Shown here: positions 46,917-58,206 of the stretch, one piece after another
Numbering within the stretch: position 1 is the stretch's first letter
Layout: every line of letters starts with the position of its first letter
NCBI RefSeq assembly: GCF_002865645.1
Contig: NW_020194552.1
Coordinates: 372,001 to 436,000 of the forward strand
Length of the DNA stretch: 64,000 nt
Direction: 5' to 3'
Source: Hyaloscypha bicolor E
Taxonomy: Eukaryota > Ascomycota > Leotiomycetes > Helotiales > Hyaloscyphaceae
Notes under the pieces: model-generated
The model's database searches: none
What the model was told of the DNA's origin: nothing
What the model saw: only the letters and a program-made list of their open reading frames with translations
Made by a program: the position numbers and the translations under genes

Positions 46917-48792
46917 TAATATAATACGGACTCTCTACCTGCTTTATCCCTTTCTCTATACTCGACCTAACCGTAATATTTATCGGTATCTTAATTGCAA
47001 TCCTGTATATATCTCCGAGTCCCTGGGCTATATATCTATCCCTATAACTAAATAATATATCCTTTACTTTTATAAGAAGATATAGTATATTACTAATAGT
47101 AATATATTTGCAGTTAATATTCCTACCTATTTTAACGCGGAATCGTACTCTACTCCCTAGCCTCCTCTTATACCAGACTAATTATACCAAGGAACGGGTT
47201 AAGCGGGATAGAGATTCCCCCCTTAAAAATGTGTATCTCTCCTCTCTATATATCTCTAAATCCCAAATCTTTAATTTGTAGTCTTGAAATTTATTATATA
47301 GTAACTCGAATCCTATAAAGCTAGGGAAAATAAAGGTCTAGCTATAGCTTGTATATTTCAAGGAGAGAAAATCGACCTTGAAGATATTACCAGGCTCGGC
47401 GGTTTTCTATAAAGATAGATCCGTAAGTAGGGTTAATAATAGAGAAGTCGAAAGTGAGGATGTCTATATCGGTTGAGGAGGTCGACGGTTAGGGTTAAGC
47501 CTAATAGGATAATAGCTATGGGAGGGAGTAAGTTGTTCCATTTGAGATACCGAGAGGATTTCGAGATATAGAAGGTCTGGGATGGTTTGGGAGGAGGAAG
47601 TATTAATTATAGAGGTCAGGAAATACTACCAAACGGCCGCTATAAGGGTGAGAATATTAGGAAGGAAATAAGTTCAGATTTCTGCTTCTAGTTCGTTTAT
47701 AATATAAAAAAATATAGTTTAAGTATTATATTATATAATTAAATAAGTCAAAGGAAATAAGATAGGAATTAGAATCTTCTTAATTAAGGATAACTTCTCG
47801 GGAGTGGAATAAATTTTTGGCTAAAAAGGGTAGCCCAACTCGGCTCCGGCAAGGAGCCTTGGTAAGTATAATAGAAGAGCGAGAACGGCTACTGTTACGA
47901 TATCCTCAGAGGCTCAAAAAGATAGCTGTATTACAGTTAATATAATATTTAAAATTCTATTTTTAGATAATATTAAAACTATAACCGATTCTCAAGGAAG
48001 CTAGAAGGGAATCCTTTTAAATATAATCTATTTACTATTACTCTTATCTTTAATTTACCCAACCCCGCTAGTAAAGCAGCTCTGCTTGCCTTTCCGAATA
48101 GAAACAGGTTTTCTTTATTCTAGGATTAGTATATAATAATAGGCAGTTATTATATCCCAATCCCCCGACTTTGGTTCTATAGTAGTTCGAAAAGTTAAAA
48201 AGAATCCAGATACTATTATATCTCAATCCGGCTACAATTATTATATACTATATATAGGCATATATATAGCTTCTTTACCGCTTTTAGGGCACTATTATTT
48301 CTTATAATATATATAAATATACCTATATTCCACTTCTATAGCTTGTTCAGGCCGTAATAATAATATAGACTTACTCTTTCTTTGTTTTTGCTCTCTTTAG
48401 GACTTAAATATTATTCTTAATATAAATTAATATTTGCTTCTTTTTTTTCGTTCTTATAATTTATACCGATACTAATTAAGAAGTTGGAAAAGTACTGGTT
48501 AAACTTCCTATAAATATTCTTAGATAATCAAGTATCCCCGAAATAATATTTTCTGTTTATTAATATTAATATATATAAATTCTTAAGGTCTATCAGATTT
48601 TTTGCTATCTAATTTTCAATCTCAATCTTTTTTTAAGCAAAATCTATATATTTAAGAATAGAATTATTAGATGATATAATAAAGTTTATTTGATAAGTTT
48701 GTCTTATTAGGTAGTAAACCTTATCCGGCCTGGTATTATATCTATAATTAATACTAATACTATTTATTCCCAATTAACTGTATCTCTCTGGA
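46917..48792. repeat. A/T-rich, RIP-like accessory DNA
   Basis: About 1.9 kb of A/T-rich sequence with scattered GC-normal words but no ORF of content on either strand. Element borders were not found. Confidence 0.5.
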
Positions 48793-49610
48793 TTATCCTG
48801 TATACTTAATTATTATATTCTTGCCAGAAGTCGTAATAGAAATCCAATCCGTTTCGTTGAAATTCATATTAATAACGAAAGTATTTTCCGGGGAAGAGCA
48901 ACTCTTGGTACCGACAGTAGCAGCCTTGTAGTCAAACCACTTAACTTTCCCAAAGTCCGTAAGAGGAACAGGCTTTATGGGATCGCCGTTTGCGCCCTCT
49001 ACAAAGTCCTCTACGATCCATTCAGTATGCTTCCCAACCAGTATTATTATTGAAGATAGAGCGGTTATCGGTTGCGAAAATACAATCCCCGTATTATGGT
49101 TATAAATCGTACAGATACCATAAGAGGAGTTACTCGTCTTATAGGATACGGTAATAATATCGCCAGCCAAAATCTTGAAGGCTTCTCGAAGCCGGCCGAA
49201 TTGGCTAGCACCTACTCGTACCATACACCAAAGCTGGTTACGAGCGAGCCGTCCTTTGCTTTCTCAACTTACCAGCTAATACCCGCTTGGAAAAGAGCGG
49301 GTCCATCGTCCCAACCATCAATTCCTACCCAGGTAGAGCCCTTCCATAGCCCTTCTCCGGTTGCCTTGGATAGCGGCTTGGGATCCGGAACAATAAAGGA
49401 GCCGACGACGGTATAGTAAGATATATATAGGGCTACAGCTTGGGCCACAGCCCCGCCCCAGTTAGTACTCTTTCTGGTAGCTGTAGGAGAGTAAATAGCA
49501 TCATTGTCTAGAAGTTTGGCAAGACATAGGCTTCTGGATATAGAGTTTCCATAAGCAAAGACGGTAGTAACGAAGATGACAAGTAATAGCTTTATAGTAA
49601 TAAGCTTCAT
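48793..49610 (-). pseudogene. G1 (glutamic) peptidase, RIP-damaged copy
   Basis: ATG 49610 opens a signal peptide (MKLITIKLLLVIFVTTVFA). NWGGAVAQ, YYTVVGSFIVPDPKPLSKAT, GSTWVGIDGW and ALFQAGISW follow, all parallel to the intact paralog at 50630-51487. After GISW the frame has TAA, then WYE-TAG where the paralog has HEW (Trp). Later a frame change leads to FKILAGDIITVSYKTSNSSY, TEWIVEDFVEGANGD and KWFDYKAATVGTKS. The catalytic-region text GQNTLFQAG of the paralog is DGPALFQAG here, so the Gln assigned as catalytic is lost. Stops at Trp codons fit G-to-A RIP mutation. Confidence 0.8.
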
Positions 49611-50031
49611 ATTTGTTATTTGCAAGTTGGTTATAAGTGGACTCAAATATTATAATATTGGGATTAGAGAGAAAGAATTGAAGTCGTACATCTTAACTAG
49701 TGCTTTACTAATATTCTCTGACTATCCTTGACCTTTAAATTTTTCGTTGACTATTCGGTTATTTATTACATATTAATTGCTCGTTCTTCTGGATGTTTTT
49801 CTTTGTTTCACTTCTCGAAGTTCTCGCTATACTTAATAGTTATTATTATTATCACCCATACTTCACTTACCCCTTTATTGACTTCTTTGTTCTAGAAAGC
49901 TCCCAGTTATTTATTATACTAGTAGGGAAAGCTTATAGTACTGGCAGCTAGTATAAATACTTGCAATTATATTCATTTCGTAGTAGTAATTTTACATTAT
50001 CAATATATATGGTTATAGAGATAGTTCAGTA

Positions 50032-50475
50032 CGAAGATTACGGTATAAAGTAACGGGACTATAGGGTATTTGAACTACAAGTCCACTTTCAGGCCACTTT
50101 CTGCTAGATTCAACCACTAAAGCCCCCTATATTTCTAGGCTACTGCCCTAAACGAATACTATAAATCGCAAGTAAGGGGTACTACACCTTTTTAAGGCGT
50201 ATCCCTGTACTTACAGGGGAAGGTTCGCTAAGGTACCCTATAATTACCACCCTTATAGTATTCGAGTGCTATGGTTGCTCCGCCAGTAGTGCTATAATCC
50301 CTGAGTATTTTCCGATAACCCTGCAAATGTCTTATACTCTATTTCAGGGTACGAGGCCTGGAGTTATAAGGCCTTATAGCGGGCTTAACCCCTCAATTTG
50401 CACGCTATAGTCCACTGAGCGCCCCAAGCGAGTCTAAATGCCCTGTAGTCCCGTCACTTTATGCCGTGATCTTCG
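50032..50475. mobile_element. MITE family M1, copy 2
   Basis: 444 bases with inverted ends (CGAAGATTACGGTATAAAGT left; ACTTTATGCCGTGATCTTCG right; the match extends to about 40 bases through ACGGGACTA and AGGG-ATTT) and TA on each side (50030-50031, 50476-50477). No ORF. It lies 150 bases beyond the 3' end of the intact G1 peptidase gene. Confidence 0.75.
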
Positions 50476-50629
50476 TAGAGTATATTGTTATCCAATGTTC
50501 TCAGACCCTCCAGTACTACCCCTTTCAGGCTGCAAATCCTATTCCGGTTGAGTACCAATCCCGCTGCAAAATACCGATGGCCTATGCTGCAGCCAGGGAC
50601 AGATGCGCAGGCAGGTGCGTAAACCGCCA

Positions 50630-51487
50630 CTATTGCGGAGGAATATAGCGTATCGTGGCATTATTACCCGCAGTCGTCACATTTGTAATGACAACATTCA
50701 TCCAAGTCAAAACAGCAAACTGGGGTGCATCGCTCGGAGAGAACTTGGTATCGTTGCCAGCAGCATCTTTGGTCGCAGCCTGACAGTCGAACCATTCAAT
50801 GCTGCCAAAATCAGCGAAAGGAAGCGGTCCATACCCATTCTTCTGGTCCTCCACAATCCACTCCACGAACTTGCCTTCCAGGTCAAACTTCGTGGCATTA
50901 CCAGCATCAGCAGGTGCATGAAATCCCTGCTGGGCAGCGACTCCTTTATTCTGGTTCTGAATTGCACAGGTTCCATAAGACGTCGAGTTTGTCTCACAAA
51001 GGATTGTGATGGTATCTCCAGGTTCTATGACGAAGTTGGGGAAATAGGTAGGCAGGTCGGGAACCCACTCGTGCCAAGCGCGGTACGCAGTACTAGTGGT
51101 TCCGTTGTCTTCGACGCTGACGGTCCAGTCGATCCCGGCTTGGAAGAGAGTGTTTTGTCCAAGCCAACCGTCGATACCGACCCATGCCGAACCAACCCAC
51201 TTGCTCGGTTGGCCGTCAAAAGTCTTCGCGGGACGTGGATTAGGTACGGTGAAGGAACCGATCACGGCGTAGTATCTCGAATTCTCGGGTGGTGGACCGA
51301 GAACCACGCCTGCCCAGCTGGGTGTTTCGGTGATTTTGGGGGCGGCTGAAGTGTCTTTGTCTTTAATATTGAAGTCCTCTGCAATTTGGACGAGTCCAAA
51401 GGTTGAATCAGTGTAGTGCGTCCCATTTCGGAGAGCAAAAGCAGAAGTAGCCAGGAGGGCAATAGCGAGCTTCATGGTGAGCTTCAT
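50630..51487 (-). CDS. Secreted G1 (glutamic) peptidase, eqolisin family
   Basis: Intronless, 285 residues from MKLTMKLAIALLATSAFA (signal peptide; a second Met at 51475 is an alternative start). Family landmarks: WAGVVLGPP, GSFTVPNPRP, AWVGIDGWLGQNTLFQAGID, AWHEWVPD, GDTITILCETNSTSYG, FVEWIVEDQ and GSIEWFDCQAAT. In scytalidoglutamic peptidase the catalytic pair is a Gln and a Glu; the matching residues here are likely the Gln of GQNTLF and the Glu of EWIVED (from memory of the family). These are acid-active secreted proteases that are inhibited poorly by pepstatin. The open frame extends upstream to 51619, but that part has no signal-like features. It is intact, unlike its neighbour copy. 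Confidence 0.93.
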   Translation of the reverse strand: MKLTMKLAIALLATSAFALRNGTHYTDSTFGLVQIAEDFNIKDKDTSAAPKITETPSWAGVVLGPPPENSRYYAVIGSFTVPNPRPAKTFDGQPSKWVGSAWVGIDGWLGQNTLFQAGIDWTVSVEDNGTTSTAYRAWHEWVPDLPTYFPNFVIEPGDTITILCETNSTSYGTCAIQNQNKGVAAQQGFHAPADAGNATKFDLEGKFVEWIVEDQKNGYGPLPFADFGSIEWFDCQAATKDAAGNDTKFSPSDAPQFAVLTWMNVVITNVTTAGNNATIRYIPPQ

Positions 51488-52408
51488 TGCTGCGATCTTG
51501 AGGTTCGAGGCAAGTTTCTCGAGGTATTGTAATCGAATATTGAAGATGGCTGTGTTGAGTTGGTCGAGAGCTGACTTAAGAGGAATGGAAGCAAAGGTCT
51601 TCCAATTTAAACGTGTCACACTTCCTGTTTTCTCATTGCTACTCGCATTTTTGAAATTTGACTATAAATCCGAACTGTTTCTAGCTGTTCTTCGCATATT
51701 TAGTCACATAATTTTTATTGTTGTTTCTCTTTGTTGTGTGTCATTGACATGATGTTGTTACGTGTTGGAGAGGGTGCTTAGGTGGAGATGCCCTAGTAGC
51801 TAACTCGCCGTTTCCGTAAGCAAGTTATGAAGTCGCTTTCAGCCAATGAAAATTCTCAAATCGTGCCAACAGAGAACATGGGCAGAGACCATGGGCAGGA
51901 TACCGACCATTCGGGTTGACAGGGGACGGACCGAAGTCGTATGGCAGCGTGCCGTCACACCCGCGGTGGTGGGGTTTTACACCGACATATCATTATATCT
52001 TGCTTCCGGAAGCATGCTTGGAACTGAGGACTTCTCAAATCATGCACGACACCGGGTGTGGAGTGCTGTCCCCGGGCCGATTCGATGAAGAATAGCTTGC
52101 GTCGAGAGTTGAATAGAAGCTGGTTGAGTGACTCGCAGATTTGTAGGTCCTTGAAGATTGTTGAAGAACAGACGGGAAGAGGATAAGAAGAACAGAGTAG
52201 GTTGAGTCATCACAAGGAAAGATGGAACTGTTGAAGACGGAGACTACTCTCACAACCTTCAGGTCAACCAAAATACGGCAGACTCCCCAATGAGTAAAGT
52301 CTTACCCCGTCCTGGCACTCGCAGGAACCAGAATCTCCTCTCACGGCGCAACAGGACCTCGGCTATTCAAATTAATTTTCCCATTTTTTTCTTCTTGATG
52401 TATATACG
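51488..52408. other. Intergenic 0.9 kb
   Basis: Holds the promoter of the G1 peptidase gene on the left and the 3' side of the next minus-strand gene on the right. No further gene was recognised. Confidence 0.35.
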
Positions 52409-53559
52409 CTAAAACAAAACCTTCGTCCTCCCTACCATCAACCTCACCCCCCTTCGCCGTCGTTTCCTCTCCTCAAACCTAATCCTCTGATTCGCTTCCA
52501 TCTCAACCGCCTTCTCCTTCTCCTGTCCACTCATCTCCTTTCCATATCCAGAACTGCCGATCTCGACCGGCTCTGGCTCTGGTTGCGACCCTTCCACCTC
52601 CATCACATCCGCCATTTCAATATCACTGCCCGTCGTTGGCCTCGTGCTCGTCCTCCTACTACCAATCGTCGTCGTCGTCGGACTGCTGACTCCAGCGCTG
52701 ACACTTCCTGCGTTATCCAACGCGCCTGACATCTCTGCTCCTCGCCCGTGCTCGAGATCTGTATCTTTGGGGATGACACCATCTCCATGCGGTGGAGTTG
52801 TTGATGTTGAAATTTGGGAGAGACGCTTTTTGCGCGCGATCCGCTGCCGGATGAGGGAGATGGCGAAATAGGTTGTAAGACCTATGAGGAAGAGAAAGGC
52901 TATGGCGACGCCTACTTTTATAGCTGTCTTTTGCTGGTGCCGTGTTGGTGTGCCCATCTGTGCTGCGGAGCTGTCTGCCGCTGTGCTTGATGATGTTGCT
53001 GTTGAAGTTTGTATTTCGGTGGAAGGGGTGGATGGTGTTAGTGTCGAGTCTGAGGATCGTGATATGGATGCGCTTGTTTGGGATGCGATGGTAGAGCTCG
53101 ATGTCTGGAGGAATAGAGTCAGTAAGGACAGAACCGACTCCGATTCAATCTGAACATACGGTTGTGACAGGGACATTTGTGAGCTGGAACTGAGGTGAGT
53201 ACACTGGCTCAACTGCTGTGTCCGCAAGTTCTATTCGATATGGGCCGGTGGGAAGGATGGGTCCAGGAGTCCAGACGAAGGACGGCCCTGTCAAATCAAC
53301 TGCGAGAGTCAGTTAGTATCACGGTCTCTCTCGAGATCCGAGGGAACGTACCCCAAATGGCCATTGCATTTAATTTACTGAGGTCGGTGCTGTTGCCCAT
53401 CCTCAACAACATTGTCACCGAGCCCGATGCACCTGTCCAAGTGACCGTAAACGGTCTCCCTGTTTGGATTCCATCGTAATTTGTGTTCGTGATCTGCACA
53501 GCCGTTGCGGGCTTAAACAAGAGGAAGAAATACAAGAGCGCGACATTGAAACATAGCAT
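52409..53559 (-). CDS. Kre9/KNH-like secreted-domain membrane protein, one apparent frameshift
   Basis: Exons 53559-53352, 53300-53160 and 53104-52409. A signal peptide (MLCFNVALLYFFLLFKPATA) leads to an Ig-like fungal domain (VQITNTNYDG, GRPFTVTWTGASGSVTMLL, then SFVWTPGPILPTGPYRIEL and YSPQFQLTNVP). This is the pattern of Kre9/Knh1-type Ser-Thr-rich wall proteins. A Ser/Thr stalk, one membrane helix (AIKVGVAIAFLFLIGLTTYF) and a charged cytoplasmic tail of about 140 residues follow. At 53278-53282 exon 2 has CCC where CC would keep GPSFVWTP in frame, so either a base is extra or the splice model is wrong. The function is probably cell-wall related or sensing (inference). Confidence 0.65.
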
Positions 53560-55182
53560 CTCGAGACAACGAAAACCATTGAACTATGCAGATTCATGTC
53601 TCAAGCCCAAAAATACGGAAACATAATTTACTGCGGGAAGAGCAGTTTAAGGGGAAGCGTATCTCTTATGTGCAAGGGATACCCCTCGTTGTGTTGACAA
53701 ATGGATCGCGCGATCTATCGATTCTAAGACATCCCGGTCAGGAGCTGAGGCTATCTCCACACCACCGGTGAAAATGGGGCCCCCGAATCCGGGAATGAGC
53801 CGATATGTCTCAGCCGCAGCGAGCCACTTTTCCCTCATCCGGCAATCACGTGCGGAAACTCCCAGCAAATGTAACCCTATGCTGGCTTATCCCGGAGATG
53901 TCGTTGGCTGGTTAGCGAACCAGCGTCTCGGGGACCGCAACTGCAGATTGATCCCCGAGAGACCCCCTTGCCAGCTGAAATGCTTCTCCCCACTTGACCT
54001 TTTGTCTGAGATTGCCGTGATCTCACACGTGGAGCTCGACCCCAAGTTGGAGAAAGGGCGGCGCCACTTCCTTCCACTTTCCCAGACTAAAGCAAAAAGA
54101 CTGCGTTGGCGGCCGTTACACAAAGCTAGTTGTGGGTTGATTGTGCACTGTGGCTGGGAAAGCTCGGCGCTGGCCCCTGTTGCACCCAAGAACGGAAAAC
54201 GCATTGAAAAAGTAAAATCGCCCCTATCAAGTCGATCGGGCAAGGAGGAAGCGGATCCATGCTCAAAATGATATTTCGAAGATCTTAAAATGCGAAGCGG
54301 CCAATAGAAGTGCAGGCACCGTTCGGGTCCAGACCTCGCAACACTTCAATCTCAACATCACGGACGTGCGGCGTGATGTGAAGAAAAGACCGCTCTGGCC
54401 CTCGGATGTTTGCGCTTGTTCAGAGGACCTCCCAGATCCCATACAGTAGATCTTCAAGCGATCACTCGAAATCGACAAATTGCCTTCGCCGCAAACATAA
54501 ATAGTGCCCCTGAAGCAGGCGCAAGGCTGGTGATACAGAGTGTGGTGGGATTTCGGAGAGGACCGAGGAGAGGACCGAGGAGAGGACCGAGGAGAGGACC
54601 GAAGTGATCGAGGTGCATGCGATTGTTGCCAGATGCTGGTCTGGACGGCGAGAAGCAACCGATACTTTGAGATCATTCAGAGCAAGTATCTACTGCCGCT
54701 TTTCCATGATCCTGCGATCTTGAAGTGATGTTGTGAAAAGACGGTTTGGGTTCATCTGAAGCATATTTTGTTTTATGTAAAACTCGCTTGGCTTATGTCA
54801 TCCATGCATAAATTATGCTTAAACGTCCACACCCTGTTGTAACATTTTCACTAGATTCCTTCTCCGTCCTCTCACTCTATTCTTTCCTATCACGATCCTT
54901 GAGTTTCGGTATCTCCGATTCTTCCCTGCGCCTAACGTAAAGATTTAGAAGTGCCTCAACGCCGTTGGCACCAATGGCGAAGTGTCATAAGATGTCATTG
55001 AAATAAATCAATTTGCAAAACGATCCCCGCATTCTTGTATTTGTTTGAAACATATGTTAAAGACAGAGTTGTTTGAAGGTCTCAGTAGTGACCGGATGAA
55101 AGAGATGATAGCTTCACGTGATGGCCTCTTCCACGTTCCACAAAACCACGTTCCTCCACGCACAACGAATGTATGGAACTCT
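53560..55182. other. Intergenic 1.6 kb
   Basis: ORFs on both strands between 53768 and 54676 have no recognisable content. The minus-strand Arg-Ser-Ser-Pro repeats at 54.55-54.60 kb are just the translation of a minisatellite. No gene is supported. Confidence 0.35.
54556..54600. repeat. Minisatellite, 12-bp unit
   Basis: GAGGAGAGGACC occurs three times exactly (54565-54600), preceded by a partial copy (54556-54564). Confidence 0.85.
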
Positions 55183-56130
55183 CTAAAAACCAGCTTGTCT
55201 CTCGATCTTCCTCTTCAGTCGAACGTTTTTCGTGGACTCGTCCATATCGCACCATATCAGCTGAAGGCCCCGCAAGCGATGCGTCTTCATATGCTTCTGG
55301 CAATTGTCCTCACGTAGGAAAGGAAGCATCCTGCCGCTAGCTTTAGATCGCTTGCAAGTGGCAACTGGGCAATAGTACTTTTCTGCATGCGTGTGGCATT
55401 CGTTGACATACCGATTGAGATGCCGCTTGTTTGCAAACCTTGCACAGCATGCGGAGCACTGGTGCGGGCGAGTATGGCTCTTGCAATGATGACTGGACAA
55501 GCTAGTCTCTGCTTGTCTCTTGAAGTAGGAAAATCCAGGACTTACTTGTAATCGCTCACTGTGCTAAAGACCTTCTGACAGCCAAGCCATGCACACGTGA
55601 TGCCAGTCTCGTTAGGAAAAGTCGATGGCTGAGCAGAGTCCACTGGCCCGGAGTCAGGTGAAGGAATGCTCGACAACGAACTTGTCGGGTTGTCGGGTTG
55701 TCGGGGTTGTGTGTTGGGTTTCTGAAATCGTTGGTCGAGAATCCAGATCGAACAGCAAATTATCAGCGGGCGAAATGGTTGGAATGTGTCCACGGGTTGG
55801 GAGAGGAACAAATGGGACGAGATCCGAGCTCTCTGGCGCACCGGAAACAAAATTTATATCCAAAACAGCTGAATGAGCGAAATTGCCGACTGTCTCGGCA
55901 GACCGTAATTCCTCTTCCAAGGCGGCTTGGTTGTCCAAATGATTCAGTAGCGGGCCAGGTGGATTTCCCAGCAAGGTATCGAGGCTGAGTTCCTCTGAGA
56001 TGGTCACGCTACAATCGTTCCTGGCGCCCGTATTAGGATGTAGGCCTTCACAAAAAGGAAATCCCTCAAAAACGCCTTGCTGATGGGAGTTCGCTGTTGA
56101 ATGCAATGACGATAGTGGCTCAAATCTTCT
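55183..56130 (-). CDS. C2H2 zinc-finger transcription factor with an 8-bp-repeat frameshift
   Basis: The last exon (55501-55183) and the preceding one (ending 55546, GTAAGT..TAG intron) encode C2H2 fingers. Finger 1 is CAWLGCQKVFSTVSDY then HHCKSH across the intron, next is HQCSACCARFANKRHLNRY ending in NECH, and a third is YYCPVATC with HMKTH. Upstream text (QGVFEGFPFCEGLHPNTG, SLDTLLGNPPGPLLNHLDNQ, PLPTRGHIPTISPADNLLFD) is a typical regulator linker, but it lies in another frame. The switch falls at three exact TTGTCGGG units (55682-55705). One more or two fewer units would join the frames. The 5' end is unresolved: no good ATG is in frame, and a further upstream exon is likely. Nuclear DNA binding is inferred. 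Confidence 0.65.
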
Positions 56131-57690
56131 GACGCCTGAATTAATACTTGATGGGATGCATAAGTATACGAGTCGACATGGTGAAGATTAAGATCAATAT
56201 GAAATTGCAAACCAGAGTCGAAATTCGGATATTCAAATCCGAACCCTTCCGGATTGCTCGTCTCGAAAGATTCAAGAGCAGATCCAGGAAGGCCCCCACT
56301 ACGTGTCGAAACGCTTCTAGATTGCTGAAAGCGAGAGGTCTCTTGAGACCCCTCGCGATAATTAAAAGGGGATACTGTTGGATAATTTACGAAGTGTGTT
56401 GGGCGGGTGACTAGTTCTGAGGCAGAAATTGTGAGTACCTCAGGAGGGTGGGGCCGGCGGGGCCGGGTTTATGCTGTCAAGATCGTTGCTCTCGGTGACG
56501 GCCCAAAGGGCCGTCAGAGATGATGGAGACCTTCCGTGCGCATAGGGTTTCCCGCAATGGCGATAAGGTTCCTTGAGCGCGGGAGGAAGTGGCTGCTTAA
56601 GTGCGCAGCTCATGCGATCGAGGGCTCCGAGGGCGCTAAAAATGAGGCCCCCGGTGAAGGCGTTCGGCGTGCTGAGTTCTAGTCTGTGCTCTTCAAGCTA
56701 CTTTTCAGGCCTCCAAAAACCAAAGTCACTCACTTCACTTGAAATCCCCTAAATAACCACTAAGTAATATTTCTTATGCCTCGATAATATATTCAAGAAG
56801 AAGCTAAAGTATATTATTTGATAGTAATTTACGAATTTATTAGAAAACTCTGAAGGTCGAGTTTTCGCGATAGGGCTCGCTAGGTAAGCAAATGGTCCTG
56901 AACAACACAGACTAGTAGGTTGGGCTCGTTAGGGACGCCACATTCCGCCTCACTTTAGGCAACAAACTCGATTGGGCAGCGACGACGCTTCCGATTCGAA
57001 TGTGACTACCTGCAAAGTCGAGTAGGGATTTGTTGAAAGGGGTTATGAATTCCATATTAATATAATTCTTGTAGAAACTGGATGTACGGGGTAGAGGAGA
57101 CTAAAAGCTTTGCTGCTAGACTCTTGTTTGGCTGTAACAGCCATTATCCTTACTAGATTACTCATATTATCATGCAGACTAGTTTTCATGATCTCCGCCC
57201 TAATTGTGTCGTTTTCCAAGCACTGGGGGTATTTTTGGAAGCGTCAACTTTGGGATCTGGGAACTTGTTTGGGCTCCTGAGCATCTTCGTTAAACTCCAC
57301 GAAAATAATATGACAGAACAGAAGGCCAGTCCAAGTGTGATTGGCTATAAAGCGAGAAGTCAAAGCACGTGATGATGTGGTAAATCTTGCTCAGGATGAT
57401 CATGCTTCCTCTAGCGTTATCGTTGTTTTTGCATTTTTAAAGAGGAGAGTCATGCGCTCGACTAGTTACAACTGGTGTGCAATAGTTCTTCCCCAAACCC
57501 TAGCCATAGAGTGCTCCCCCGTGGCACTGTACGCAAAATTACCCGCTAGTAAAGCACCCTAAACATTGCTCTTCCGATCATGCTTCCTCAGGTGAGCTGC
57601 TCAGGGTGCTCAGGTTACTCAGGCGAGTTGACTGAGCCGAGGGTGAGGCGAGGGTGATTAGTGCATGAGCAAGAGCGGCAAGCTTACTAA
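56131..57690. other. Intergenic 1.5 kb
   Basis: The left part may hold the first exon of the zinc-finger gene (possible ATGs near 56180-56210 on the minus strand, none joinable with confidence). From 56400 to 57690 no gene, repeat or tRNA was recognised. Confidence 0.3.
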
Positions 57691-58206
57691 CTAACTGCGA
57701 TACGCAAGAAAGAGAAAATTGATCCATAAGACTCCCACACTCTGGACCACTCTCAGCAATTTCAATCCAGCGAGAGACTTTTGTAATACAAGACCAATAT
57801 TCGCTATAATGTAAATGGAGAATGTAAACATATATATTGGGCGGCATCCTGTCAGGTTCGCCACTGGTGCTATAATGGAAGGGATGACGGCTGAGGCGAT
57901 GAGATAAGACGTGGCAGTCAAGTTGACGCCTTCGATGCTGGTGTGAAGATCTAAAGCAATGAGGCTGAGGGCTGGAAAGTAGATGTAGATCAAGCTACTG
58001 AGTGTGGAAACCCAGGCTATGAAGGCGATGAAAAATGTGATCCAATGTTTCTGCGGGATTGTGAAGACCGAATAACGCATTGGGGCCTGCGAAGAAGCCG
58101 CATCATTGTTCAGAAGTGTTGGTGCCGAATTCTTGGTTTCGATAAAAAGAGTAGAATTCAGTGGTGAAATCTTATTGTTATCCTCTTGCGAATGGGTAAC
58201 AGACAT
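57691..58206 (-). pseudogene. MFS transporter, N-terminal fragment
   Basis: ATG 58206 opens MSVTHSQEDNNK and reaches helix 1 of a DHA1-type transporter (HWITFFIAFIAWVSTLSSLI). It continues with GVNLTATSYLIASAVIPSII, APVANLTGCRPIYMFTFSIY and LLRVVQSVG, then ends in unrelated residues and a stop after about 170 residues. A complete member has 12 or more helices and 450-550 residues, so about two thirds is missing at the 3' end. Its first 29 bases overlap the end of the NACHT gene frame. Confidence 0.75.

Noticed and set aside
53768..54271. 167-codon plus-strand ORF with a 118-codon ORF opposite
   Set aside because: No domain; mutually exclusive; likely chance.
54263..54676. 137-codon minus-strand ORF with Arg-Ser-Ser-Pro repeats
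   Set aside because: The repeat is a 12-bp minisatellite; the rest has no content.
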